Assembly: GCA_026386995.1 (NCBI GenBank)
Contig: JAPLMO010000139.1
Location: 1-14,875 of the forward strand
From: Planctomycetota bacterium
GTDB lineage: Bacteria > Planctomycetota > Phycisphaerae > FEN-1346
DNA length: 14,875 nucleotides
Direction: 5' to 3'
Shown: positions 1 through 7,322 of the stretch, piece by piece
How the letters are laid out: each line of letters starts with the position of its first letter
Position numbering within the stretch: position 1 is the stretch's first letter
The notes under the pieces: generated by a model
The model's database searches: none
Seen by the model: the letters and a program-made list of their open reading frames with translations, nothing else
What the model was told of the DNA's origin: nothing
Translations under genes and position numbers: made by a program

Positions 1-425
1 CACAATGAGCGCAATCAAAACCAACGTCGGACGCATGATGCATTCCTCCAAGCCGACTGCGGCCGCGCAACCTGTCCTTCCGAAACATTCCGTCTGCCTT
101 ATTCTACAACACCTTCCGTTCCTTGCAATCGGCTCGCCCTGTGCCAAGCCGCAACGCTCGTCATGGACCAGCCCGGCGTCCGAACTCACGCCACCACGAC
201 TCGCATCGGGCCGGAATCAGCCAAAGCCCTGTTTCTTCCCCTTCACGCCGCACCTAACGGATGGCGAACTCAATTCGGTGGTCTACTTCACCCCCCGGCG
301 ATACAAACCTTAACCCCGCCCATCGCGGCAGTCAAGCCGCAGCGAATCTCCGGCTGAATCTCCGGCTTGCCAGACGCCCGGGACTGTGGTAGGGTTCCGT
401 CGGTCAAGCCCGGAAGGAGATCGCC
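1..425. other. Leader stretch without a convincing gene
   Basis: I see no supportable gene here. A 102-codon open frame on the + strand (5-313) has no Shine-Dalgarno site and a composition unlike a folded protein, so I leave it out. The right end holds a 12-bp tandem direct repeat GAATCTCCGGCT (344-355 and 356-367) lying between inverted copies CAAGCCG (333-339) and CGGCTTG (363-369). This could form a stem upstream of the YbjQ-family gene. The ribosome binding site of that gene (AAGGAGA, about 413-419) closes the region. Confidence 0.5.
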
Positions 426-755
426 ATGACAATAGCCGTCACCACCACGTTCAGCTTCGAGGGGTACCGCATCAAGGAGTACCGGGGGATCGTGCGCGGG
501 ATCATCGTGCGGTCGCCGACGATCGTCCAGGGCTTCCTGGGGGGCCTCAAGAACGTCATCGGAGGGCAGATCGGCGCCTACACGCAGATGTGCGAGCAGA
601 CCCGCCAGCAGGCCTACGACCTCATGGTCCAGCACGCGATGGAACTGGGGGCCAACGCCGTCATCGGCCTCCGGTACGACGCTTCCGACGTTGTGGCCAC
701 GGCGACCGAGGTCCTCTGCTACGGCACGGCCGTGGTGATCGAGCAGGCGCCCTAG
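426..755 (+). CDS. YbjQ/UPF0145 family protein
   Basis: A 109-residue protein of the YbjQ/UPF0145 family, often annotated as a putative heavy-metal-binding domain; its biochemical role is not established. The whole length matches the family pattern: an N-terminal strand-rich part (EGYRIKEYRGIVRG), the central Gly-rich GGQIGAYTQMCEQTRQQAYDLM segment broken here as GGQIGAY then CEQTRQQAYDLM, the LGANAVIGLRYD motif around residues 77-88, and a terminal strand TEVLCYGTAVVIE. Length equals the usual about 105 aa, so it is intact. The ATG is preceded at a proper distance by AAGGAGA. It stands alone and converges with the hydrolase-like gene 46 nt downstream. It belongs to the flanking chromosome, not to the island. 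Confidence 0.93.
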   Translation: MTIAVTTTFSFEGYRIKEYRGIVRGIIVRSPTIVQGFLGGLKNVIGGQIGAYTQMCEQTRQQAYDLMVQHAMELGANAVIGLRYDASDVVATATEVLCYGTAVVIEQAP

Positions 756-801
756 CGCGGCAGGCCGCGATTTCGGAAAGCGCGTTGCGGCTTCTTGCGC
801 C

Positions 802-1800
802 CTACGGGGCATTCCCGGCCGGAATCGCCTTGGGAGCGGGGTTGCCGCGCGCAGCCACGGTCCCCTTTGCGTTCAGCGCGTACGCATTCCACAGTTCTGC
901 ATATTCCCGGCCGGGCAGCCACCAGCCTCGGCGCGGATCCTTGCCCGCGGGATAGCGATCCGCGGCATGGACCGTTTTGGACGACTCGTCCTGGATCCAG
1001 CCGATCTTCTCCAGGCCGCTGACCAGATTGACCGGTCCCTTGGCCGGATTCGCGTTGGGTGGGATGCGCATGGCGATGGCAGATTCGAAAAATGCCAGCA
1101 TCAGTTTTTCCTGCCCGTCAATGAGATGGTGCGTGCCCCGGACCATGGTCACGTGAACCAGCGCGCCCTGCTTACGCGCGGCGGCCAGGTTGTCCAGCAT
1201 CAGCTTTTTCTCCCGCTGGTTGTCATAGCCTTTTCCGATCCGGTCATTCTCGTCCCAGATGCCCAGTCCAAACGCTGCAACGGCATCTTTCGACATGGTC
1301 CCAAGGTCGTTGTTCTTCCCGAAGGCGGACTTGAACAGGCAGTAGGCCGCGACCCGCTCCGGCATAATCTTAAGGACGTTCTGAAGATACCAGGCGGCGT
1401 TGGAATGCGCCCAGATCAGGAGGGGAACATTGGCCAATTCAGGGCGCTTAAGATTGACCGCCGAGGTTGCCAGGCAATTGGTTATGGACGCAACGAACGC
1501 GGGATCCTTGAACTGGTCGAGTATATCACCGTCGCGCCAACTCAGCATGGTTCCGACGCCCAGATTCGCGCCCAAGTGCTCCTGGGCCAGTTTGACCATC
1601 CTCGCGCCATCACCCCATCGCGGGCAGACCAATACGGCTCTGACGGGCATGCCGTTGGGCGGCAACCAGAGTTCCCAGACTGCTGTCCCGTCGGCCGGGA
1701 CCGCCAATTTATTCACGGCCGGTTCGGTGGCAGTCGCAATCGGGACGGCGGCGGAGAGGATACAGGCGGTCAAGAGGATGAGGTATGTGAGATGTTTCAT
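802..1800 (-). CDS. Secreted alpha/beta-hydrolase-like protein
   Basis: A 332-residue exported protein. Residues 1-25 form a Sec signal peptide: a Lys-His start, a hydrophobic core of about 15 residues and a likely cleavage after ATA. The mature part looks like an alpha/beta-hydrolase fold. A strand AVLVCPRWG (55-63) comes early. A nucleophile-elbow-like LLIWAHSNAAWY follows (Ser133, sequence AHSNA where GxSxG is usual). A late TMVRGTHHLI supplies a candidate His (224/225), and an acidic WDEND near 182-186 could carry the third residue. The degenerate elbow means catalysis is plausible but unproven; substrate unknown. The C-terminal 80 residues are basic and Gly/Trp/Pro-rich and resemble no domain I know. 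The ATG has AAAGG about 10 nt upstream. It is monocistronic and convergent with the YbjQ-family gene. Confidence 0.72.
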   Translation of the reverse strand: MKHLTYLILLTACILSAAVPIATATEPAVNKLAVPADGTAVWELWLPPNGMPVRAVLVCPRWGDGARMVKLAQEHLGANLGVGTMLSWRDGDILDQFKDPAFVASITNCLATSAVNLKRPELANVPLLIWAHSNAAWYLQNVLKIMPERVAAYCLFKSAFGKNNDLGTMSKDAVAAFGLGIWDENDRIGKGYDNQREKKLMLDNLAAARKQGALVHVTMVRGTHHLIDGQEKLMLAFFESAIAMRIPPNANPAKGPVNLVSGLEKIGWIQDESSKTVHAADRYPAGKDPRRGWWLPGREYAELWNAYALNAKGTVAARGNPAPKAIPAGNAP

Positions 1801-1917
1801 GGTTGATACCTTTAGTACGTTAGTTCGCCACAGGGATCAAGGTCGCCTGTGCTGGTCCACCGATTTTAGTGCCCCTCGTCTGGCGTCATAAATTGTTTAT
1901 TCACCGTCACTTATGGT

Positions 1918-1956
1918 AGCCTCCGATGTACCTGCTCACAACTTCTTTCGGAGGCT
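1918..1956 (+). promoter_or_regulatory. Inverted repeat that can mask the ribosome binding site of the transposase remnant
   Basis: A perfect 9-bp inverted repeat, AGCCTCCGA (1918-1926) and TCGGAGGCT (1948-1956), with a 21-nt loop. The right arm contains GGAGG, five nucleotides before the TTG at 1960 that would open the transposase fragment, so the folded RNA would hide the Shine-Dalgarno site. Such hairpins are known to damp translation from read-through transcripts in several insertion sequences. Whether it formed the end of this element is not clear. Confidence 0.5.
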
Positions 1957-1959
1957 GAT

Positions 1960-2142
1960 TTGCCCGAGAACCACGGTTGCCCGAACCTGTTTCTACCCGA
2001 TCACTGGAGCCGCCACGTCAAGTCCGCCCTGCTCCACGTCATCTCTCTGGCGCGGCTCGCCTGTGTCCACACGTGGGCGTGGGCCGCCGGAAGCCTTGAC
2101 ACGCGCGTCGGCCAGGAAGTTGTCGCAAACAACACCCGCTAA
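1960..2142 (+). pseudogene. N-terminal fragment of an IS transposase (truncated)
   Basis: A 60-codon frame opening with TTG and ending at TAA 2140-2142. Its peptide runs PDHWSRHVKSALLHVISLAR, then LACVHTWAWAAGS. From memory this closely resembles the N-terminus of planctomycete integrase-catalytic-region transposases, in which a WSxHVKSAxLHVISLAQ segment precedes a coiled coil and a helix-turn-helix. Those proteins run several hundred residues, so only the first tenth is left and the DDE catalytic core is absent. The reading frame then passes, after the stop, straight into the integrase remnant, which suggests a deletion joining two decayed mobile genes. Confidence rests on recalled family similarity only. 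Confidence 0.5.
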
Positions 2143-2160
2143 CACCCGTCACTTGCCCTG

Positions 2161-2620
2161 CAGACTCCGGACGGAGTTTGCGGGACGCACAAGGGGCTGC
2201 CGCGGAAACTGCACGCGGTCTTGGGGCGGATCGGGCTTCTGGACGCCTGCAAGACGGCCTCGCTTCGCCCGCTATTGGAGCACCTGGACGGGCCGGCCGG
2301 TGCGCCGGGCTTCCGGCAATCCCTCATGCGGCACAGTGACATAAACCTGACCATGAGCCGGTACAGCCACGTCCTGATCGGGCAGGAATCCGACGCCGTG
2401 GCCGCGCTGCCGGATTTATCGGCGCCGCCGGCGGAAGCGGCCCGCGACACCGGGACGGCAGGCCCGGAACCGGCCCCGGCGCGCTTGGCGCGTTGCTTGG
2501 CGCTTCCGGGCGGAAAAGGGCGGACTTCGGCGAACTCTGCCGGACAGAACGCCGCAGATGCCACCGGCAACGGAGACCCCGCGAACATTGAGAAAACTCA
2601 AGAATCAAGGCGTTTAGAAG
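2161..2620 (+). pseudogene. C-terminal remnant of a tyrosine integrase
   Basis: The segment coding LMRHSDINLTMSRYSHVL (about 2322-2375) is the end of a tyrosine-recombinase catalytic domain: the box with GH/RHSxxxTMxxY carrying the second His and the nucleophilic Tyr. The following GQESDAVAALPDLS and the Ala/Pro-rich tail ending near LARCLALPGGKGRTSANS are what I recall from planctomycete site-specific integrases. The upstream part lacks the LRHTF box and does not look like a catalytic domain, so the gene is broken. Its exact right end is uncertain: the frame reads without a stop through the tRNA complement and into the intact integrase gene, which makes an artificial 625-codon ORF. It lies directly against the tRNA 3' end, the usual place for an integrated element. 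Confidence 0.62.
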
Positions 2621-2697
2621 TGGCGCGCCTGCCAGGACTCGAACCTGGAACCTACGGCTTAGAAGGCCGTTGCTCTATCCACTTGAGCTACAGGCGC
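2621..2697 (-). tRNA. trnR: tRNA-Arg (anticodon UCU)
   Basis: Full cloverleaf on the - strand. The acceptor arm pairs GCGCCTG with CAGGCGC. The D-arm is GCTC/GAGC. The anticodon stem is ACGGC/GCCGT with loop CTTCTAA, giving anticodon TCT (Arg). The T-arm CCAGG/CCTGG encloses the standard TTCGAGT loop. The discriminator is G, and the CCA end is encoded at 2623-2621. tRNA genes are common integration targets. Here the 3' end faces the decayed integrase on the left, while the intact integrase starts 139 nt beyond the 5' end. Confidence 0.96.
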
Positions 2698-2750
2698 AAC
2701 ACTTGTTACAATAAGGACTTAGCAGCCATCGCCCACGAGCCGGAAATCTC

Positions 2751-2821
2751 GACGACAACCTTGACGACAACCGCATCCGCGGTTATACTGCTCCTGGCAG
2801 ATTCAGGAATGCAGGTTGTCG
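2751..2821 (+). promoter_or_regulatory. Integrase promoter with three CGACAACC elements
   Basis: A near-consensus sigma70-type promoter: TTGACG (2761-2766), a 17-nt spacer, TATACT (2784-2789). The 8-mer CGACAACC occurs at 2753-2760 and 2765-2772 in direct orientation and inverted (GGTTGTCG) at 2814-2821, just before the Shine-Dalgarno AAAGGAG. The second copy overlaps the end of the -35 box. The arrangement fits operators for autoregulation or arm-type sites for the integrase or its excisionase-like partner. The assignment to either is inference. Confidence 0.65.
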
Positions 2822-2835
2822 AAAGGAGCGTCCTC

Positions 2836-4098
2836 ATGCCCGCGCCTCGATCGCACAAAGGTCGGCGAAAACCCGCGAAGCCATTTCCTTCATTCCCGCT
2901 GACGCCGCACAACAACGGCCAGTGGTGCAAGAAGATCCGTGGCAAGATTCACTTCTTCGGCGTGTGGGAAGACCCTCACGCCGCTCGTAATCGATACCTG
3001 CGCGTGGCCGAGGACCTTCACGCCGGTCGGCAGCCATACCGAACTCTACCGCCGGAGGCCGTTACCGTCAAGGACGTATGCAACCACTACCTCACCTACC
3101 AGCTTCGCCGTGCAGAAGCCGGGGAGATCAGCCACCGGTGGTTCGAGGATTGTCGCTGTGTGGTCGAGAACTTCGCATCGTTCGTAGGAGAAGCCCGTCT
3201 GGCATCGGACCTTGCACCTGAGGATTTTCTCAAATACAGACAGAGGCTCATGCGATCGGGTCTGGGCGGCAGGAAAGGGCTGGGTGTCCATGCCCTCATC
3301 CGCGCCATTACAATCATCCGTGGGCTGTTCAAGTACGCATATGAAATCAGCCTGCTCGACAAGCCGATCCGCTACAGCAAGGTTTTCGAAAGACCCGGCG
3401 CAGCCTTGAAGCGGAAAAGCCGCAGAGCAGCCGAGCTGCAGAACGGCAAGCGGTTGTTCGAGCCAGACGAAGTCAGGGCCATACTTCATGAGGCAAACAC
3501 GCCGTTGCGGGCAATGATACTGCTCGGGATCAACGGGGGCCTTGGCAATACAGACTGCGCTCGTCTTCCCATCGCCGCTGTGAGCCTCGACAAAGCCGTC
3601 CTGGAATTCGACCGCCCGAAGAACGGGATCGAGAGAGTAGTGCCGCTCTGGCCCGAAACCGTCACCGCCCTGCGCCAGGCCCTTGCTGCCAGGCCGAAGC
3701 CGGCAACTGACGAAGTAAACGGGCTGGTTTTCCTGACAACTCCTGGACAAGCGTGGGTTCGAGAGAACATCCATCGAGCGGAAGACAACGGCATCAAGAA
3801 GGTCGTTCCTATGGACGCTATCACGCAGGCGTTTGATAAGGTCATCAGACGTCTGGGGCTCAAGCGCAAAGGCATCGGTTTCTATACTCTGCGACACACG
3901 TTCCGTACCTGGGCCGACGAAGTTCGTGACCAGCACGCCATTCACCGCATCATGGGCCACACGATTCCTGGCATGTCGGGCATCTACGTGGAGGAGATTA
4001 CGTTGGATCGGCTCCGGGCGGTTGTCGACCACGTCCGCCGCAAACTCTTTCCGCCTGAGGACGCTGTTTCTGATCAACCGAGGAACGCCGCTACTTGA
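2836..4098 (+). CDS. Tyrosine-type site-specific recombinase (integrase)
   Basis: A 420-residue phage/ICE-type integrase. The ATG at 2836 is chosen because AAAGGAG sits 7-8 nt upstream and a promoter lies 46 nt before it; the frame open further upstream is remnant and tRNA sequence. The N-terminus has an Arm-binding-like segment (WCKKIRGKIHFFGVW, 30-44), then a helical SAM-like core-binding domain (about 75-180) and a catalytic domain (about 205-400). Visible catalytic parts are the beta-hairpin Lys (RPKNG, K262), YTLRHTF with R353, GH with H375, and the nucleophile Y384 nine residues later. Odd points: box I reads GGLGNTDC (234-241) where GLRxxE is usual, and Tyr350 replaces the first His of HxxR. 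I recall similar GFGNTD variants in planctomycete integrases, so this may be a family trait. It converges with, and overlaps by 8 nt, the HTH gene. Confidence 0.9.
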   Translation: MPAPRSHKGRRKPAKPFPSFPLTPHNNGQWCKKIRGKIHFFGVWEDPHAARNRYLRVAEDLHAGRQPYRTLPPEAVTVKDVCNHYLTYQLRRAEAGEISHRWFEDCRCVVENFASFVGEARLASDLAPEDFLKYRQRLMRSGLGGRKGLGVHALIRAITIIRGLFKYAYEISLLDKPIRYSKVFERPGAALKRKSRRAAELQNGKRLFEPDEVRAILHEANTPLRAMILLGINGGLGNTDCARLPIAAVSLDKAVLEFDRPKNGIERVVPLWPETVTALRQALAARPKPATDEVNGLVFLTTPGQAWVRENIHRAEDNGIKKVVPMDAITQAFDKVIRRLGLKRKGIGFYTLRHTFRTWADEVRDQHAIHRIMGHTIPGMSGIYVEEITLDRLRAVVDHVRRKLFPPEDAVSDQPRNAAT

Positions 4099-4381
4099 TG
4101 AACTGGATGACGTCGGTAGCCGGGGCGGTCCTGATCTTTGGCGAAGGAGGCAGTGGCATCGGACTCACCCGGCCTTCGAGAAACGCTTCCAGGCTCTCCA
4201 CGGGGACCCTCCAGCAACGGCGACGCGAAACCAGAGACGACCGGGTGCCAACGTTCACCGCCCGCAGGTTCCCGTTGTGAATCCACCGCTCAACCGTATC
4301 ACGGGAGACGCGCAAGTGACGGGCAACCTCACCAACGGTGAGCCACCGTGATTCCCGTTCTGTTTCCCTAGTCACGGACAT
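4091..4381 (-). CDS. Small HTH DNA-binding protein, excisionase-like
   Basis: A 96-residue protein with a MerR/Xis-type winged helix: WLTVGEVARHLRVS, then RDTVERWIHNGNLRAVNVG (about 13-45), followed by WRVPVESLEAFLEG. This is the usual layout of excisionase-family domains, in which the wing ends in a W/R-I/V-P-x-x-x-L-x-x-F/W motif. A short insert TRSSLVSRRRC lies in the wing. The C-terminal 25 residues are Pro-rich. I took the ATG at 4381; a GTG in frame at 4405 would add eight residues, and neither has a clear Shine-Dalgarno site. It converges with the integrase gene. By family and position it probably acts as recombination directionality factor or as regulator of the element. Confidence 0.75.
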   Translation of the reverse strand: MSVTRETERESRWLTVGEVARHLRVSRDTVERWIHNGNLRAVNVGTRSSLVSRRRCWRVPVESLEAFLEGRVSPMPLPPSPKIRTAPATDVIQFIK

Positions 4382-4606
4382 CGTCTCGCACCCGTTTCTC
4401 TGCACATCGTCGTCGGCCGGTCTTGCGGTGTCACTCGCCCCCGATGATGATACCGAGCGTAAGTAAGACCCTCAGACGCAAATCCCCTCCGCCCGCTTAA
4501 AGACCACTTCGCGCGCACAAATCACTCTTCTAACTGGTTGTGCCGCAACGACTTATACTGTCCGCGTGTCGGGGCCATTTCCGTTTCCGCACATTTGCGT
4601 CCGCAT
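4382..4606. other. Intergenic gap between HTH gene and operon end
   Basis: Both flanking genes are on the - strand. The ATPase stop is at 4607-4609. I found no convincing hairpin plus T-run terminator after it, and no good promoter for the HTH gene. The stretch may hold an element end or attachment site, but no repeat of the tRNA 3' end is visible here. Confidence 0.4.
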
Positions 4607-6799
4607 TTATGCGCGCTTTCCGCGCACGGCTACGCACGTCACCGGCGTCAGAACCAGAGGCCGTCCACGCTCGTTCAGCCGCTCGAACCTGGCGACCCCG
4701 GCCGCGTCCAGTTCCGCCACGATCTGATCAACACGCCGTCGACTGGTGATCCCCAGCCGTTCCACAATAGAAGCAAGCCTCACCGATTGGCCGGTCGCGT
4801 GATGATCCTCCACCGCAGCCTCCAGGACAGCGCGAGCAGACGAAGAGAGGACTGGACCTTTCACATCCTGTCCGCTGAACAGAGTTCGCACCTCGGCCTC
4901 AGTCGGTTCCCAGACCTTCGACAGCGGCGGCCGGACCGCGACCCGGACAACGCCCCACTCGGCGTTCTGGATCAGCGCCTCGCCAGTCTTCAGCGACGAC
5001 AACTCATATCCAGCGCCCAGGTACCCGGCTGCGTATTCGCTTTCGGCGCTGCCGTTGGCCATGAAAACGTGCGTGGCGACATTTTCGCGGACCGCGGCCA
5101 TGCTGTAGGAAAAGTCCCGGCTTGACTGAGAGATCGCCAGGAGTCCGATGCCGTACTTGCGGCCTTCCCTGGCGAGCCGGTCGAGGGCCAGTTCGACTTT
5201 CTCGGCCGCTTCTTTCGCCTCGTCCACAACGCCCTTCCGGATGAACCGAATCGCTTCATCGATCGCAACCAAGAGGCGGAGACGCGCTGATTCGCCGAAC
5301 GCGCGGGCTTCAAACAGGGCATCGAGAATCCTCGCCGCCCATTCACATCGCGCCCGGTCGTCGAGACCCTTGAGGCTCACAACGTGCCGGCCCACAGCAA
5401 GTTCCCGGAGGTCGGCCGGCAAGGGCTTTCCCAGCCCCTGGCCGATGCCATAGTATGTAAAGTCAAGACTCCTCGCCTGGCTCGCATCCAGACCGAAATC
5501 CTTGTACCGGCCAAGGATCTCGCCTCTGTCTTCCGGTAGTAGAAGGCCGGTCCATTGGCCGCGCGGGTCCAGGACAACGACATTCACGTCCTCGCAGGCG
5601 GCCGCGCCCTCGACGACGACCCGCCCGAAGTAGGATTTGCCCGAACCTGTGCGGCCACTGATCAGCGCGTGGCCCAGCCGCTGCAATGGCAATTCCCAGG
5701 GGCTCGCTTTCGCTCCGTTGGGGTTTATCACGTGGCCTACCCATATCGGCATGGCGCCTGGCGGGGACGGCGCGGGCGTGATGCGGCTTGCGGTCGGGAC
5801 GCGATCGAGGCGGCCAAGGAAGTTCCGGACAACACGGGCGGAGACGAGTTTCTGCTCATCCTGAACGGCGCCGCCCAGCAGTATGTCGCGGTGGGGAAAG
5901 ACCATGACTTGCTGTTCGACCGCCCGGCGGAGTGGTTCAAACTCCGGTCCCAGCCGGTCCAGTTGTCGGGGGCACAGGATCCCGCCCGCCCACCGCGTCA
6001 AAAGCGAGACGCCAGGTGCATCGACCTCCTCAATGTAAATCTGGAGTTTTCCGCCCTGGAATTTCTGCTGAATCTGATACTGGTCGACGTCCCGCAGTTC
6101 CTTGACCACAGCCCGCAAGACGTCGCCGAACTCCGTGGCACAGCCGGCAACCTGAACGTTGGAGCAGCAGGCAAACAGGAGGCAGGTGGCTGCCCCTTTC
6201 TGAAGGTATTCCCTTTCGAGATGTTGCTCCGCCGCCAGCTGGTCGGCCAGTCTCCGCCGTTCAGCCAGGACCGTGTCGATACGACCCTGGGTGGTGCCGA
6301 TCCGCTCCCTCAGGCCCCGCTCCAGAAGGGGTGACCGGCCCCGGTCCAGACGCAAGAGGTTTTCGTCCTGTTTCTTTGCCGCCTGGAGGGTTTCGAGTTC
6401 CGCGGCCAGTTGATCCAGACGGCCTGGCAAATTCTCCTCGCCTACATCATCGCCGCTACTGACCTGGCGGAACCGCTTCTCAGCGATCCGCTTTCGGGCC
6501 AATCCCGGTGTGATATCGGGAAACGCGGATAGCAGCAGGTGCACTTCGCCGAACCGCGTCGTCAGGTCGGCGTCGAAGGCCGCCAGGTCCCGCGTGTACA
6601 ACTCGCCCTGCTCGCCCATCGCCTTGAGGCGATAGTACTTCGTGCCCCGGAGCAAGGTCCAGTCCGCCACCACGACCACCGACACCTCCAGCCGGTGTTC
6701 CTCGTGCCACCAGAGCTCCATGTGGAGGTCACAGTCCAACGTTCCGATCCTCCGGAACTTTTCACCGACCAAGATATCATGGCAGTAGTCGGCGGCCAC
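4607..6799 (-). CDS. HerA/FtsK-superfamily ATPase with N-terminal coiled coil and C-terminal winged helix
   Basis: A 730-residue P-loop ATPase. Residues 1-110 are a beta-rich N-terminal part. About 125-200 form a charged coiled coil. A second region (200-340) contains a CLLFACCSN segment. The RecA-like core starts with HALISGRTGSGKSYFGR (Walker A 382-389), then VVVLDPRGQW (about 407-416, typical of HerA/VirB4-type pumps), Walker B LLVAIDEA (509-516, D514/E515) and a sensor-like LLAISQSSRDFS (Gln558). The last 80 residues look like a winged helix (SIVERLGITSRRRVDQIV). Such enzymes are hexameric motors that move DNA or protein. Start is GTG with AAGGGAG upstream, overlapping the RING-like gene by 23 nt, so it is translationally coupled and the last gene of the operon. 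DNA pump, secretion-like motor or unfoldase are all possible. Confidence 0.85.
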   Translation of the reverse strand: MAADYCHDILVGEKFRRIGTLDCDLHMELWWHEEHRLEVSVVVVADWTLLRGTKYYRLKAMGEQGELYTRDLAAFDADLTTRFGEVHLLLSAFPDITPGLARKRIAEKRFRQVSSGDDVGEENLPGRLDQLAAELETLQAAKKQDENLLRLDRGRSPLLERGLRERIGTTQGRIDTVLAERRRLADQLAAEQHLEREYLQKGAATCLLFACCSNVQVAGCATEFGDVLRAVVKELRDVDQYQIQQKFQGGKLQIYIEEVDAPGVSLLTRWAGGILCPRQLDRLGPEFEPLRRAVEQQVMVFPHRDILLGGAVQDEQKLVSARVVRNFLGRLDRVPTASRITPAPSPPGAMPIWVGHVINPNGAKASPWELPLQRLGHALISGRTGSGKSYFGRVVVEGAAACEDVNVVVLDPRGQWTGLLLPEDRGEILGRYKDFGLDASQARSLDFTYYGIGQGLGKPLPADLRELAVGRHVVSLKGLDDRARCEWAARILDALFEARAFGESARLRLLVAIDEAIRFIRKGVVDEAKEAAEKVELALDRLAREGRKYGIGLLAISQSSRDFSYSMAAVRENVATHVFMANGSAESEYAAGYLGAGYELSSLKTGEALIQNAEWGVVRVAVRPPLSKVWEPTEAEVRTLFSGQDVKGPVLSSSARAVLEAAVEDHHATGQSVRLASIVERLGITSRRRVDQIVAELDAAGVARFERLNERGRPLVLTPVTCVAVRGKRA

Positions 6800-7322
6800 G
6801 GTCGCTCCCTTCTGTCAACTGCCTGGCCATCCGGGAGAGTTTTCCCGCGACGCGCCACTGGACGATCTGCGCCACCACCCCCATGATCGAGCCGTTCTCG
6901 CAAGGTGGCGGCGGGAGGACCTTCAACATCGCGCCGTAGACGTTCATCAGCCGTTCAAAGGCCACCTTATCCTCCACCAGGCGGTCCTGATGCGCCAGTC
7001 GCTCGTCGAGCAACCTCAAACATGCATCGCAGACGCTCAGGCCTTTTTCGGCAAAACCCAGGCGGCAGTTTCGGCACAACGGACGGTGGCAAATGGCACA
7101 GAACCCTTCACAGGTCGCGCAGCATTGCTGTCCGCACTGAACACACTGGCCGCGGACGTCCTGCACTTTTTCGATCGGCCGTCCGCACGACGGGCAATTG
7201 TGGAAGTGTGTGGCCTGGGACTCCTCGACGTTTCCCCGCCCGTCGTCGGCGACCTCCTCGATTCGCTCGGAAAGTACGCGCCCCCCCAGATCGGTATTGA
7301 TGATGCGCCTGCGGATTCTCAC
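6777..7322 (-). CDS. RING/treble-clef-like multi-zinc protein, candidate E3
   Basis: A 181-residue protein with 14 cysteines between residues 43 and 101. They include six CxxC knuckles: C43/C46, C60/C63, C68/C71, C75/C78, C83/C86 and C98/C101. The spacing (CxxC, 13, CxxC, 4, CxxC, then CxxC, 4, CxxC, 11, CxxC) suits cross-brace RING or FYVE-like treble clefs binding three zinc ions. Prokaryotic RING proteins encoded beside E1, JAB and Ubl genes were described by Burroughs, Iyer and Aravind (2011), so an E3-like role is a reasonable inference. The residues after 105 are helical, with a Pro-rich break (LPPPPCEN) and an amphipathic end. The GTG start overlaps the upstream stop (GTGA) and follows a strong GGAAGGAGG. 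A simple zinc-ribbon scaffold is the alternative. Confidence 0.68.
   Translation of the reverse strand: MRIRRRIINTDLGGRVLSERIEEVADDGRGNVEESQATHFHNCPSCGRPIEKVQDVRGQCVQCGQQCCATCEGFCAICHRPLCRNCRLGFAEKGLSVCDACLRLLDERLAHQDRLVEDKVAFERLMNVYGAMLKVLPPPPCENGSIMGVVAQIVQWRVAGKLSRMARQLTEGSDRGRRLLP

Noticed and set aside
967..1806. A 279-codon + strand frame opposite the hydrolase-like gene
   Set aside because: It mirrors the - strand gene, which has a signal peptide and ordered motifs; the + frame has no ribosome binding site and low-complexity composition.
2221..2835. The open frame that makes the integrase 625 residues long
   Set aside because: The first 205 codons are an integrase remnant, the complement of tRNA-Arg and intergenic sequence. 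The true start at 2836 has its own promoter and Shine-Dalgarno site.
4682..4692. An 11-nt match (CTCGAACCTGG) to the tRNA-Arg T-arm as an attachment site
   Set aside because: It lies in the coding end of the ATPase, is short, GC-typical and does not extend to the tRNA 3' end; chance is likely.
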